This document shows, one piece after another, positions 27,700 to 37,355 of a stretch of 37,877 bases of DNA (position 1 is the first letter of the stretch; the number at the start of each line of letters is the position of its first letter). The translations under genes were made by a program, and so were the position numbers. The DNA is taken from contig MU070085.1 in assembly GCA_002284615.2 (NCBI GenBank), positions 126,070-163,946 on the forward strand. Direction: 5' to 3'. This DNA comes from Dunaliella salina. Taxonomy: Eukaryota > Chlorophyta > Chlorophyceae > Chlamydomonadales > Dunaliellaceae. The notes beneath the pieces are model-generated. The model was not told where the DNA came from, searched no databases, and saw only the letters and a program-made list of their open reading frames with translations.

Positions 27700-28300
27700 A
27701 CCCCAGGCCACCCTTAGCCTCACCTTTGATGGAGTCCTGGCCCTTAACAGTCATGAACACAATCTTCATAGGGCCACACTCTTTATATTAAGCTTCTCTA
27801 ACCCAGATATAACATCCTCTGCCCCAACTCAAACAGCGACTCACCCCCTCTGCCACCGTCGGGGACTGTCCTCCAAGCTCAGCATGCGAATCTCAGGGAG
27901 CAAACCAGCAAGATAAACTCTGACTACAGCGCCCAGTGCCAAATTTGAAATTTGAAATTCCTACGCTCTACTGCTAGGGTTTTGGAGCGTGCATTGAGGA
28001 AAAGACACTCCAGCCTGGACCAGAGCGACCCCACCAATCAACCCGGAGAAGGCACACAAGCCTATACCGGTGCGCCCCCACCAATATGCGAACCCACAAC
28101 CTCCTCCACCGCACTCCTGCCCAGTGCCAGAGCACGCAGACGCCAACAGAAGAAATGTAAAGCACCCTGCTCTTGCCAAGAAAGAAATTTTCAATGGCAG
28201 AAGCAATGCCCCTCCTCAAGCCCGAGTACTCACAGACCCCAACACAGATCCCGAAGTAGTGACAAGTAGAGACGGACCCAGGCAAGGTAGCCGGTATTAT
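27700..28300 (+). other. Unassigned LINE-associated segment with a SINE
   Basis: Plus-strand text (a 76-codon frame at 27686-27916, Leu/Thr/Ser-rich) between a linker fragment and an RT domain. It may be the N-terminal part of the second LINE copy, but no domain is recognised. It contains the SINE at 27942-28118. Confidence 0.35.
27942..28118 (-). repeat. 5'-truncated tRNA-derived SINE with target duplication
   Basis: Flanked by an 11-bp direct repeat GCCCAGTGCCA (27931-27941 and 28119-28129). The minus strand has a B-box-like GGTTCGCATATTG about 30 bases from the 5' end, but the A box is missing. The body resembles the SINE at 25530-25707 (GGAGGT(T/C)GTGGGTTCG, CTTCTCCGGG). The 3' end is an AATTTC-A repeat tail. 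Confidence 0.65.
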
Positions 28301-29220
28301 GGAAAAGTTCTTCACTGACAGCATGGCTGCCCCTACAACATTAAGACTGGAGCTTATCTTCCATCTGAACCTCAAGCCAGACGCAATTACTAATTGGATG
28401 GACTGAAAAAGCGAGGACCACTTCCTCCTCAAAACTCCCATCACAAGGGCCAAGAATGTTACCCAAAGCAAAAGGAAATGGCTTCATAGCTCCATCCTGG
28501 ATAGCTGCTTCTTTTAGGAATGTACCCAATCCATTAAAAACAACAAGACTCAAGGACCAGACGGCATAGCCAATGAGCTGCTCAAACACTCTAACACCTG
28601 TCGCTTGTTAACAAGGAATCCATCCACAAATTCTTCATCATCATCATGTGGGCAACAGGCATCCCCCCCCAAAGCCTGGAACAAGAGTGATGCCATACTC
28701 GTTTTTAAAGAAAAAAGCCCTCAAACAGGTATCACATCCTACTGGCCTATTGGACTGGCCAACATGTTATTTAAACTGTGGGCATGTATGGTCACTACAA
28801 CCCAGTAGGAACACGTGGAGAGGCGCTCCCTGCTGAGCACTATGCAAGCAGGTTTCTGCAAACACAAGGACGCTATACACCAACTCCAAACCTTAATAAT
28901 AATGACCCTTGAAGGTTCCAAACTCTTCAACAGAGACGTTTATGATATAATTCTAGATTTTACCTCAGCCTTCAATACAACAGACCGCAGCAAACTACTC
29001 TGGATCATGTACGACCTTTGCTTCCCTCTGATGCTATTGACACTGTCAAAAACTTATCATGAGGCCCACACCAGAGTCAGCTAACGGTTAATACACTAAA
29101 GACATCCCGACAGAAGGAGGACCATCCAGGGGGACACCCTCCCTCCCTTCCTCTTCCTCATATACATGGAGCCCCTGCTGCGCTGGCTCCATGCTGGCAG
29201 GCGAGGCCATAAATATGCGT
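28300..29220 (+). pseudogene. Second LINE A-type copy: reverse transcriptase
   Basis: Plus-strand RT in changing frames: QGPDGIANELLKH-like text (28553-28590), FFIIMWATG, ITSYWPIGLANMLFKLW (28730-28780), FCKHKDAIHQLQTL, YDIILDFTSAFNTTDRSKLL (28938-28998), then GDTLPPFLFLIYMEPLLRWL-like text (29130-29190). The FADD block and thumb are missing: after GRRGHKYACLN at about 29215 the sequence jumps to the linker. Compared with the minus copy, the RT end of about 700 bp is deleted. It is inactive. Confidence 0.8.
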
Positions 29221-29224
29221 GCCT

Positions 29225-29985
29225 CAACAAAAGCCCACAAACTTTTTTTAACAGAAATCCTATAACAAATTCAGCAGCCCCCAAAATAGCTGTATCCCCC
29301 CCCACTCAAGCAGTGCCACAGCCTGACTCCACATCCTACTACACCCATGAGCACACTGGACGCCACCTCAGAGGTACAGCCAATCATCCCACGCCCATCA
29401 ATTGTCCTGGAATTCAGCAAGTTGTTAATGTCATTGAAATGCAATCATTGGAGGAGCCACTCAGCAAAAGAACTCGCTCCAATTCTACACCAAGCGTCAC
29501 TCTAACACAAGCACTCCTCCCCTCTGCAAACGGACCCGCTGAAAGCCTGGATACTTAAGCTCTTGCTGTACAAGATATTACTGCAGAAGGGCCACCCAGT
29601 AAACGCACACGCTCAGCATTGAGAAACACCCCTTCTGCCATGTCCCAATTCAGCCAGGCTACCCCAGGCTTGTCTGAGAACTGCACACCCAAATCCCTAC
29701 ACAGCCCAACTCCCCAAGCACAAACCACCAACATCAGACAGGTGATTGTCTCGGCCCACAAATACAAACTCATGCTCCGCACAGCCTAGATACTCAAACC
29801 AACAGACCCAGAAAGAAGAGGCTAAAACTGCTCCACACAGACAGGAAGATCAACTCCCCAGCTATCCACTCTCTATCCTCGCTTTCCCAAGGCCCAAACG
29901 TCTGGAATTACAGGGAAACACACAGCTAAGAAACTACTTGCCAGCCATGCTATCAGTTCTATATTCTATCATGATGTAGGTATTA
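29225..29985 (+). pseudogene. Second LINE A-type copy: basic linker
   Basis: Plus-strand equivalent of 5690-6420: PTQAVPQPDSTSYYTHEHTG, QSLEEPLSKRTRSNS, then SQFSQATPGLSENCTPKSLH-like text and NSPAIHSLSSLSQGPNVWNY-like text in other frames. It confirms that the linker is a fixed part of the family. It holds the empty target site of the L1-like insertion at 26129 (CCAACTCCCCAAG). Confidence 0.7.
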
Positions 29986-30109
29986 TTTGCATAGATGGTA
30001 GGAGATTTTACACAAAGAAAAAGAAAGAGCAATCTTACCTCCCCGCCCACCTCCAACTTGAAGTGCAGTATCACACCCATTGCGCACTTATGATCAAATG
30101 GGACCTGCC

Positions 30110-30390
30110 ACTTTTTAAAGAAGCTAACCTTGAGCCCGAAAAGTCTCACCTGCTGCTTGCACTGATGTTGAGTGTGATTGCTGCCAAGTATGCAATTGCT
30201 ACCAAAGTTATGAAACTGGAATGTTGGAGCTTCCACTTCCTGATATGTGTGTTTGTGATGTGTGCCACCGGACGCACCATTGGGCATGCATGAAAGAGCT
30301 TGGATACTACTCTTATGAGCAAAGACAAGAAATTTAAATAGCTGATGCATGGGAATGTCCCGCCTGTGCAAGCCTAAACGGTGAAAAAAT
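30110..30390 (+). pseudogene. Second LINE A-type copy: PHD finger
   Basis: One frame reads, in pieces, CTDVECDCCQVCNCYQSYET, then MCVCDVCHRTHHWACMKELG, and after an in-frame stop ADAWECPACASLN. This satisfies C4-H-C3: CxxC, CxxC, His-x-x-Cys, CxxC, with Trp two residues before the last pair. The histidine lost in the minus copy is present. A PHD finger suggests that the element protein read histone tails, for example to direct integration (inference). Confidence 0.75.
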
Positions 30391-30799
30391 GTTAAAGAGA
30401 GCGGCAGACTAAACAAGAACTCAGGAGGGTCACTTGGAAGCCCTCCTGGGAATCAGAGGATTTGCAGGAGGCATGGCCTAGATTTAAAGAGTGTTCTCTT
30501 AAGTTCGACGCACAACAGAGCAAACCTAACCTCTCCATACCCACAGTAGATTCTACCCCCTCAAGGGAAGAATCTGCTGTAAATGTAGATGTAGGTAGAA
30601 AAGTCTTGGAAGACAGGGATTTGAAAAACCCGCTGCAACCAATGTGTGGCAGCAGAAGCTGGACACAGGAGTGCAGGACAAAAACACATTTTATACTGAC
30701 CCCACTGATCCTCAAGCAGACATAACACCTACAGGCTCATGCATATAGTGGCTGCGCGAGGTTGACCTCGTCAAGTACACAGATCAGCAACCCCCTCAT
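30391..30799 (+). pseudogene. Second LINE A-type copy: segment between PHD and methyltransferase-like domain
   Basis: Matches the reverse complement of 4900-5210: KRAAD, then EALLGIRGFAGGMA-like text, QSKPNLSIPTVDSTP and the KTHFILTPLILKQT block. No domain is recognised. It ends at CCCCTCAT, where a MITE has inserted. Confidence 0.6.
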
Positions 30800-31027
30800 C
30801 AGTGAAAGACAACCCGCGCGGGGCCCGGAAATATTTATATAATTTTTCAAAAACCCGAAGTTAATACGAACTTGGTGTTCGGGCAAACCGGAATGATTAC
30901 GCTATATTATGCCAAATTTTGCCTACTTCCCGGAGCTGCAGGTTCGATTCTCAATTATCTCCGTAGGATTTTGCTGACATAGTTCCGGGAAAACCGGAGG
31001 CGCGCAGGAGGTCCTTGTCTTTCACTG
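30800..31027. mobile_element. hAT-like MITE (228 bp)
   Basis: Terminal inverted repeats CAGTGAAAGACAA and TTGTCTTTCACTG (13 bp, perfect) are flanked by an 8-bp duplication CCCCTCAT (30792-30799 and 31028-31035). The minus LINE A copy has the empty site at about 4872-4886 (GGATGAGGGGG). An 8-bp duplication and CAGTG-type ends are typical of hAT transposons. There is no coding capacity. An incidental B-box-like GGTTCGATTCT lies inside. Confidence 0.85.
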
Positions 31028-31035
31028 CCCCTCAT

Positions 31036-31890
31036 CCAACATCATCAGACACAGGATCTCACAGCCGTTCACCTCCTACTCCATCCCCCCCTCATTCTCC
31101 CAGAAATCAACACAAAAAGCCACATGCTGCAGGCGCACTCACCCGCATGTGCTTGTTGATTTCTGCTCCATTTCTGAACAGACTGGCCTCCTCTTCCTCC
31201 TCCAAAGCTGCAAAGCTGACATTGCTTTCTATCTCGCGCTCTCCTACGGTGTTCCTTTTCTCAGGACCAGGCCTGCTCCCAATGCTGCAATGACTTCTTT
31301 CCCGCAAGTCCATGCTTGAAAGAAAGTACTCCAGCAAGGAGATCAAAGACTCTTTTTTCATGAGCCCTTCCAACTCACATTCATAACGCCCTATGAAAAT
31401 GGGCTTGGGTAACCCAAGAAAAAACGGCCTCTCCACTAGATCACAACCCGCAATACCAGAACTACTGGAGTGCAGACTCCCGAGACACTCTTTGGTGCCA
31501 TTCATAATGCCTTCTCATCTATATTTTCAGGCTTCTCAGTATGCCAACCCATTTATGATGAGGGCATTGTGACCTTACCCTTGCAACATTTACTCTGCCA
31601 TTCTACACAGAGGCCACTGCTACATTCATGTTCCTCCCGGCTTGGGGTAAGGAATGATAGCCAACCCCTACGCCATCCAAAGTTGTCACCGCCTACCCCC
31701 ACCTCTGATACGACCTTGGAACTATACCTCATGAGAAACTTGGTTACAGTGCCCCTCAATCCTGACCTAACCAAGAAGTACCTCTACCTAAGCAAACCTG
31801 GGATCTTCCATCCTTGCTGTTTGGAAAACTGCAGCTCGAATCCATTTCAACAACCATAACAAAGACTGGCTACAGGGCCTGAAAGGAAAT
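31036..31890 (+). pseudogene. Second LINE A-type copy: methyltransferase-like domain
   Basis: Plus-strand equivalent of 4050-4880. ETLFGAIHNAFSSIFSGFSV and CQPIYDEGI (31475-31565; Gln where other copies have His), then the ATFMFLPAWG-equivalent text in another frame (31615-31650), PPTPTSDTTLEL and LESIFAVWKTAARIHFNN-like text near 31800-31860. Frameshifts and an inserted Leu/Ser-rich stretch around 31140-31330 disrupt it. The catalytic-type motif varies (C-H/Q-P-I-Y-D), as expected of decaying copies. Confidence 0.55.
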
Positions 31891-32700
31891 TTGAAAGAAG
31901 CCACAGAGTGGAAGCTGACGAATGTCAGCAGCCACCCTGTCCTAAATTCCATGCATGCTCACATGCCAGGTTTCAATAAACTGGAACGCCTCCCATTGGA
32001 CAAACAACACGCCTCCAAACACCCTAGAAATTCACACATGAGTACCTAAAATACAGACTTGGTGCCCAGCCAATCCAGTACTATTCTTAATCTCAAAGTT
32101 GCTGATTGGAGGACATGGGCATACATAGATGGCAGCTGCCTTGTCCATAGCAGCAAGTAAGAAATTGGAGCAGGCGTCTACTGCCTGTCTACTGACAGGA
32201 AGAACTTTGTAGACCCAACGATGCTGGGATTACTAAAACCATCACCAGAGCTGAATTGGCAGCAATTGCTGCTGCTATTAACACCAAACATGCAGATAAT
32301 GCATCAGGCACCCTCACTTTTAATCAAATACGTAAACAGCTTCTCTATCCTGCCAAACATTTGTAGCATATCCAAAGAGACGTCCTCAAAATGATTACAA
32401 CTCTCATTAGGGACTTCCATACCCAAGTTCGAACTTACAAAGTGAAGTCCCATGCTGACATCACTGGAAATGAATGTGCAGGTGCTATTTCAAAACATCA
32501 GGCAAGGCAAGTCCAGAATTGCGTGGCGGACATTGACATCCCTGTTGCAGGTCCTGGTGGAAATCCATTTACAAATATTGTCTGGTTAGCCAAGGAAGGA
32601 AAAAGAGTGCATGCTGCAGGCACATTTACGGGTCCACCACCAGCCCACAAGCTCACCTACTCACCCAATCGTCAAGGTGCTCTCAAACCCCACATGCATT
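31890..32700 (+). pseudogene. Second LINE A-type copy: RNase H domain
   Basis: WRTWAYIDGSCLVHSSK (32110-32160) gives the first catalytic Asp, followed by EIGAGVYCLSTDRKNF, ITRAELAAIAAAINTKH with the Glu, LTFNQIRKQLLYPAKHL, and YKVKSHADITGNECAGAI (32435-32490). The last expected Asp is Gly. GPGGNPFTNIVWLAKEG leads into the knuckle region. Stops at SSK* and HL* show decay. Confidence 0.75.
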
Positions 32701-33585
32701 CTAAACACAAGCTTATGGATATGCCAATGCCAAAACAAGTTACTAACCTTACTAGCAAAACTTACTACTGCAAGTAGATAAAAAATCAGCAATGCCTTCA
32801 GAAATATGCCCAACATTTCTATACTTATGAAGCGTACCATCCTGCAGTACCAAACGGGCACCCTCTACAACCAAAAATATGCAATGCGTTTGAAAAGGTT
32901 AACTGATCCATCTTGTCCCCTCCCAGGCTGCCATCATTTGGACAGCGCACTACACATGCTCTCAGGCTGCCAAAACCATATCATCTCTACCATGAAAACT
33001 GAACGCCATAACATGGCAGGCAGAATGTTTACGAAAGTCCTCAGAGAGAGAAGAAAGACCTCCAGTCAAACCGACTGACTGCTAGCCTGTCCATAAAAAA
33101 GTAAGAGAATATGAAAGCCCTCAGCAAATGCCCAGGCCTAGTATACACAGACAAAGGAAGCGATTTTGAGCTTGCTCAACACAACCTCCAACTCCCTACA
33201 CATGCCTCAAACAGAACTGTACCTGCTCATTTCTTCCCTCATAACCTTCCCGAGAGGAAAAGACTCCTGTCGACCAGATGCTGTTTTGATCACCCCTTTT
33301 AATGACAAACATACTTCAAACAATGTTTCTCCTACCCATTCCCATCACGTTTTGCGCAACTCCTCAAAGAAAGACAACCAGAGCTAGCCCCATGAGGCAA
33401 CCCCCTGAACTTTGTACAAATGAACGCCATGTGCACCTTATAGAAATCAAGTTCTGTGAAGACGCAAGGCCAGATCATCCGTTGAATACGGCAAAGCAGC
33501 AGCATGCAGACCTTTGTAACCTTATTAACGCTAAAGCTGTTGCAATTCACCCTATTTTCCTGGGTGTAAAAGAACAATTTACACT
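32701..33585 (+). pseudogene. Second LINE A-type copy: knuckle and RLE (first part)
   Basis: YQTGTLYNQKYAMR, then the knuckle CPLPGCHHLDSALHMLSGC (32918-32974), TERHNMAGRM, and after frame changes DSCRPDAVLITPFND (33257-33300) and RHVHLIEIKFCEDARPD (33426-33478; Glu and Lys of E-x-K) with AKQQHADLCNL. The RLE is cut at IFLGV (33560), where a family C LINE has inserted, and resumes at 35395. Here the PD motif keeps the Arg that is changed in the minus copy. Confidence 0.75.
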
Positions 33586-33725
33586 CTGAAAGAAAGTAAG
33601 AAAAGAAAGGAAAAGGAAAACTAGGCAGGCAGTGAAAACACTTCCCACATCAATTAAGTAAAGGGGGATACCTGGGGCCGAGGCACTGTATAACCCCTTC
33701 ACCAAGAGAAAGCAAAAGTAAGAAG

Positions 33726-34600
33726 TCAGCGAGGACCAGGAGAATAAGTAGCAGTATCCTGTGCCTGATCTTGGAGATGAGAGTTGGAAAAGGTTTTCTC
33801 GAGAGCGTGTCTAGTGCTAGCAAGTTCGTAAGCATACTGGACAGAATGAGCATGAAGCTTCCGAGCAAGCCTGGTGGCCTTGCAAGTGTCAAGACCAAGC
33901 TCCTTAACAGGCTCCAATGTGTGTGGGGTGTAGACGACTCCACCCACGCCTGAAAGGATAGTATGAAGGGTGACTTGAGCTGAGGCCCTTGAGAGATGAC
34001 GACAGAGGTCGCGTTGCTGCTGGTTGGAGGCCTCTAACTGGCTGTTGGGCCAGGTATCTTCACAGTATTCGACTTCCACAAGATGGATGTGTCTATGTCG
34101 TGGGAGGAGCTGACTAGGGTCTCGGGCCTTGAAAGTGGGTGAAGTGGCTGTGGCTGGCGCTGAGTCCTCCCTGTTACCCCCGCGCCCCCCTTGCATACCT
34201 CAATTGACAATGAAGATTGGACCTGGGCGCTCTTTTCAGAGGAACAACTAATAGGGCATTGGGCTGACTGGAAGTGAGCCCATCTTTGTCAGGGAAGCGG
34301 CAGGGAAAAATTTACTTAGGGAGGGTTCTATGAGTTGCGTCTTCTGGGATCAGTAGGTCTCGTAGAGCAAGACGGTCTGTACTGCTAATGTCCATGGAGG
34401 CAACACCTGCCCAAAGGGGGCCTTTGCTAATAGATTCAAGGAGGATTCTGTTGGCAGTATTGTGTAACTCAGTGACCGTACATGGTTGAATGTCTACATC
34501 CTGATAAGATGTGGAGGGCACTGTCAAGTCCCCGAAAGAGGGGGCAATGTAGGTTGGTGGAAATTTTGAAGCGCACTCAGTCAGCGCAGGCTGCGCGTTT
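33726..34600 (-). pseudogene. LINE C knuckle and RLE (second copy)
   Basis: Minus-strand RLE: HRHIHLVEVEYCEDTWPNSQ (E-V-E, so the Lys of E-x-K is Glu here), ASNQQQRDLCRHLSR (His of QQH lost), ILSGVGGVVYTPHTLEP and KLHAHSVQYAYELASTRHAL. Upstream in another frame: STDRLALRDLLIPEDATHRT and the degraded knuckle near 34540. The nuclease motifs have decayed more than in the copy at 15888-16742. Confidence 0.75.
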
Positions 34601-35394
34601 TTGATTGAAGAGGGTACCTGTACGGTATTTAAAGATGTTTGCCTCATTTTGAAAGAGAGTGTTGACATGGTCCAGAATGCATTACTGGTAATTTTTGTGG
34701 ATGATGGAGAGGAGGCTTTGGTAGAAGGAGTACTATCCTGTGCTGGTGTTGGCCTTTCCAAGCCTGTGTTTTGAGTGCATGTGTTTCCATGGGGCATCAT
34801 GAAGGTTGGAGAGGTGTTTAAGCTTTACGGCTGGTGGGATAGGGCACCTGGAAGTACTTGCATGAGTGCAGGAAGCATCCTCATAGGCAAGCCAAGTGGT
34901 GTCTTGAAAAGGATTGCCTTCAGCGTTTGCACAAGGAAAGGTTATGTCTGCAAGGGTGTCGTTCTTCTGAATGGCCTGATGCTTGGCAATGGTATGTGCG
35001 CATTCATTGCCGGCAATTCCGGTGTAAGATTTTACCTTTCAGAAATGAATGGGGTATGGTGAGTTTTGTATGAGCTGTATGATTATTTTGAGGATTTGGC
35101 CTTGGACATGCTGGCGATGAAGTTTTGGGTGTAGTATTTGCTCTAGTGAAAAAAGGCTATCAGTGGCAATGCAACAATAGCCTAGGAGAACGGCAGCTGC
35201 TTTTGCCGCCAATTCAGCTCTTGTGATGGTGTGAGTGATTCCTTTTAAAAGGAATTTCCATTCGGCTGGACAAGGTCGGTGCTGTCACTAGCGGGGTGGT
35301 AGACCCCTGCACCAATCAGCTGTTTTCCATGGTGTCTTTGACAGCTGCCATCCATGTATGCCCACTCTCTCCAGTTTTGAACTTTGCGCATCAG
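34601..35394 (-). pseudogene. LINE C RNase H and connecting region
   Basis: Minus-strand WREWAYMDGSCQRHHGKQ (35330-35385) followed by IGAGVYHPASDSTDL marks RNase H with its first Asp. Later blocks are broken, but include FISERF and a PAMNAHIPL segment corresponding to GNECA. The connecting region (KTPLGLPMRMLPALMQVLPG) matches the GPGGNPFTN...AAGTxxGPPPAHK area of family A. The element is truncated just upstream of DGSC. Confidence 0.6.
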
Positions 35395-35716
35395 TTTACA
35401 CTAAACTACCCTGAAGCAATTCAAACAAGTAGGATTGGATCACTAGCATTCCATGAAGCTTGCTTGACAACTTCATGCCCATTCTGTCCAATGTGCCCAC
35501 AAACAAGTTTTCACGCCCCGCGCTATTGAAGACGAGAATACTTCCCACAGCCAGCTAGGTGCTTCTAGTAACCTCCCAGATCCACATTAGCTTTCTCTTT
35601 TTCGAACCATTTGTGGTGGAGGGGGCTCACAGCTCTTTTTTGAGCAAATGTGTCTCCTTTTCCTTGTTTGATGTAGGGAGAGTTTCTCTGCCTAGATAGT
35701 TTTTCTTTTCTTTCCT
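35395..35716 (+). pseudogene. Second LINE A-type copy: RLE end and 3' UTR (continuation)
   Basis: Resumes the plus-strand element after the family C insertion: CCTGAAGCAATTCAAACAAG, then the RLE C-terminal text, CCCACAGCCAGCTAGGTGCT, the 3' UTR and the GCCTAGATAGTTTTTCTTTT tail ending near 35716. This is the 3' boundary of the plus-strand LINE. Confidence 0.8.
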
Positions 35717-36480
35717 GAACACTTGTATGTGGCAGTATCATAAATTGCAACAACAGGAAATACGCAGCATGCAGGTGTTTCTTTTGTCATCCCGGAAAAC
35801 ATCTTATATAACCCTGCACAACAAATCCTCAGGGCCCAGAAGACACACTATCTAACCCTGCACAACAAATCCTCTGGGCGATCTGAACGCCAAGGTTGGC
35901 AGGATGAGAGAGGTCTCACACATTCATGGTGGACTTCTGATGGCGCACCCTGCCCTGCACGACGCCCGTAGATGTAAGTTTTGTTAGGACGCACCTAGGC
36001 AAGCCACGAGCTCTCTTACAACCTAAGTGTGCAGAAGTGCTGTCGGCCCAAACGCCAGATATTAGGAGTGTATTATATCTCTGGGGGTCGAACCCAGCAC
36101 AAGCACTTTATCACCAAGTTAAACCACTTCCAACTGATTCGCACTGCCAATCTGGCATGCACAGTTGTCATTATTGCAGCCTTCATCGTGACATTCCCCC
36201 CCATCTAACTTGCAGCCCTCCTGGGCTGCCCATACCATGATTAGTGGCTAGGGGTTAGCTTGGGGAAACATGTCGCAAGCTCGCATCTTGTGGTTTCTCT
36301 TATCCATTGTGACCACCTCCCGCCTTGCCTGTGGTGTAGTAAGAATTGGGCAAGACTCGCAGCATCCACCATTGGACCCACTAGTGCATGTGCACTTCCT
36401 CTGAGGACTACCCTTCAGGTCGTTTTGCACTTTGCACTTCACTGCCAAAAACGACCAACGTCTTGAACCAGGGATTTGTG
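35717..36480. other. Unassigned stretch between LINE A and the chromovirus
   Basis: Contains a 22-bp direct repeat TAACCCTGCACAACAAATCC(TC) at 35809 and 35853 (period 44) and a tRNA-like block at 36075-36140. Part may belong to the 3' side or LTR of the minus-strand gypsy element, but no TG...CA-bounded LTR pair can be shown within this window. Confidence 0.4.
36075..36140 (-). repeat. tRNA-like / SINE head
   Basis: Minus strand has an A box TGGTTTAACTTGG and a perfect B box GGTTCGACCCC inside a T-arm CTGGG-TTCGACC-CCCAG. The boxes are only about 20-30 bases apart, with no room for a normal anticodon arm, so it is a tRNA-derived repeat or relic, not a functional tRNA gene. Confidence 0.5.
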
Positions 36481-36696
36481 TCACGAAGTCGGTATATAGG
36501 GGTTAAGAATGGCCTTCACCGGCAGTTCACTGTCCACTGTCCACGGGACTGTCCACGGGACTTGTTTGCTAGACTGCTCGGACATACCCTTCAACCTTAG
36601 TCCTCTTGAGGAAGATCTTCATCAGAGACCGATATCTCTAGGCCTCTTTCCGCCTTGTAGGCCCAAATTTCCTCATTGCATGAGAGCAAGTTTCAC
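36481..36696. other. Chromovirus 3' flank (no gene seen)
   Basis: GTCCACGGGACTGTCCACGGGACTT-like short tandem repeat at 36538-36563 (units of 12 bp). It lies downstream of the chromodomain and is probably element-derived, but there is no clear LTR or polypurine tract. Confidence 0.3.
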
Positions 36697-36821
36697 CTTG
36701 GCTCCCATGTGTCATTTTCCGGACCATAACCTTTCCACCTCACCAAGTACTCAACGCACCACCTTCGTCCATGCTTCACAAAGCGATGGCCCACTAGCCT
36801 ATCCACTATGTAGATGGGCTC
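36697..36821 (-). pseudogene. Chromovirus chromodomain
   Basis: Minus-strand [20 protein letters not shown], then [18 protein letters not shown]: a chromodomain with its aromatic residues (Tyr of YIV, Trp of RWKGY, Trp of TWEP). Known: chromodomains at the end of chromovirus integrases bind methylated histone H3 and guide insertion to heterochromatin. A stop follows directly after TWEPR. Confidence 0.8.
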
Positions 36822-36829
36822 TTCTTTAG

Positions 36830-37355
36830 CCACCGAATTGGCTGAGGTGGGCACACAGAGTTTGGCTATTCACTCTTGGAGTAGTGTGGCTTCACCAGGT
36901 TCACATGAAACACATCATGTATCTTTGTCCAACCGGATGGCAGCTCTAGTTGTACAGCTGCATTCCCAACCATCCTTTGGACATTGAAAAGATCCATGAA
37001 CCTAGGCTTTAGCTCGTGAGGTTCACCTTACTGCTCCCTCGCAGATTCTTTGTGTTCCGCATGACCAGCTATTCTGGCTCATAGCAAACTAGGCATCTCG
37101 ACCTGTTGGCATACTCTGCCATTCCCTTCTTGCTTGGCCCAAGCACTCCTTGGCCTCACCCGGGGCTTGCAGTGCCTCCTGTGAAGTCATGCGCCTGAGG
37201 CACACTTGGCATTCAACAGAAGTTAGAACCAAGGGATGCTGGCCATAGTTGGAAGAAGGGTGTGTTCTTGGTGGCTTCCAGGTGCGAGTTGTTGATTGCA
37301 AACTCCGCACACCAAAGCACTTGATCCCAGTTGATCTGGCCTCACATATGCTCAA
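36830..37355 (-). pseudogene. Chromovirus integrase C-terminal region
   Basis: Minus-strand frames: WCAEFAINNSHLEATKNTPF (integrase core end, near 37290-37335), FFQLWPASLG, then KPRFMDLFNVQRMVGNAAVQ and LELPSGWTKIHDVFHVNLVK (36885-36995), the GPY/F-like module that precedes the chromodomain. At least three stops lie between. Confidence 0.75.

Larger units (their letters stand above)
26040..27700 (+). mobile_element. LINE A-type linker fragment, twice interrupted
   Basis: Plus-strand pieces at 26040-26128 and 27367-27690 match the Pro/Gln-rich linker of LINE A (reverse complement of about 5690-6060) and also the uninterrupted copy at 29640-29960. An L1-like LINE (26129-27366) and a 47-bp LINE 3' end (27446-27492) are inserted. 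It stands upstream of another copy's RT, so it comes from a separate, truncated element. Confidence 0.75.
33586..35394 (-). mobile_element. LINE C inserted in LINE A (5' truncated)
   Basis: 1.8-kb minus-strand element between direct copies of TTTACACT (33578-33585 and 35395-35402), a target duplication. It runs from RNase H to the 3' tail (plus strand GAAAGGAAAAGGAAAACTAG at 33604-33623). Removing it restores the LINE A RLE text from GGTGTAA to CCTGAAGCAA. It is closely related to 15758-16755, and both C copies lie tail to tail with plus-strand A sequence. Confidence 0.85.

Noticed and set aside
30935..30965. tRNA-like B box GGTTCGATTCT
   Set aside because: It lies inside the hAT-like MITE, has no A box at a suitable distance and cannot form a cloverleaf.
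36075..36140. Functional tRNA gene
   Set aside because: A and B boxes and a good T-arm are present, but there is no space for an anticodon arm and the acceptor ends do not pair.
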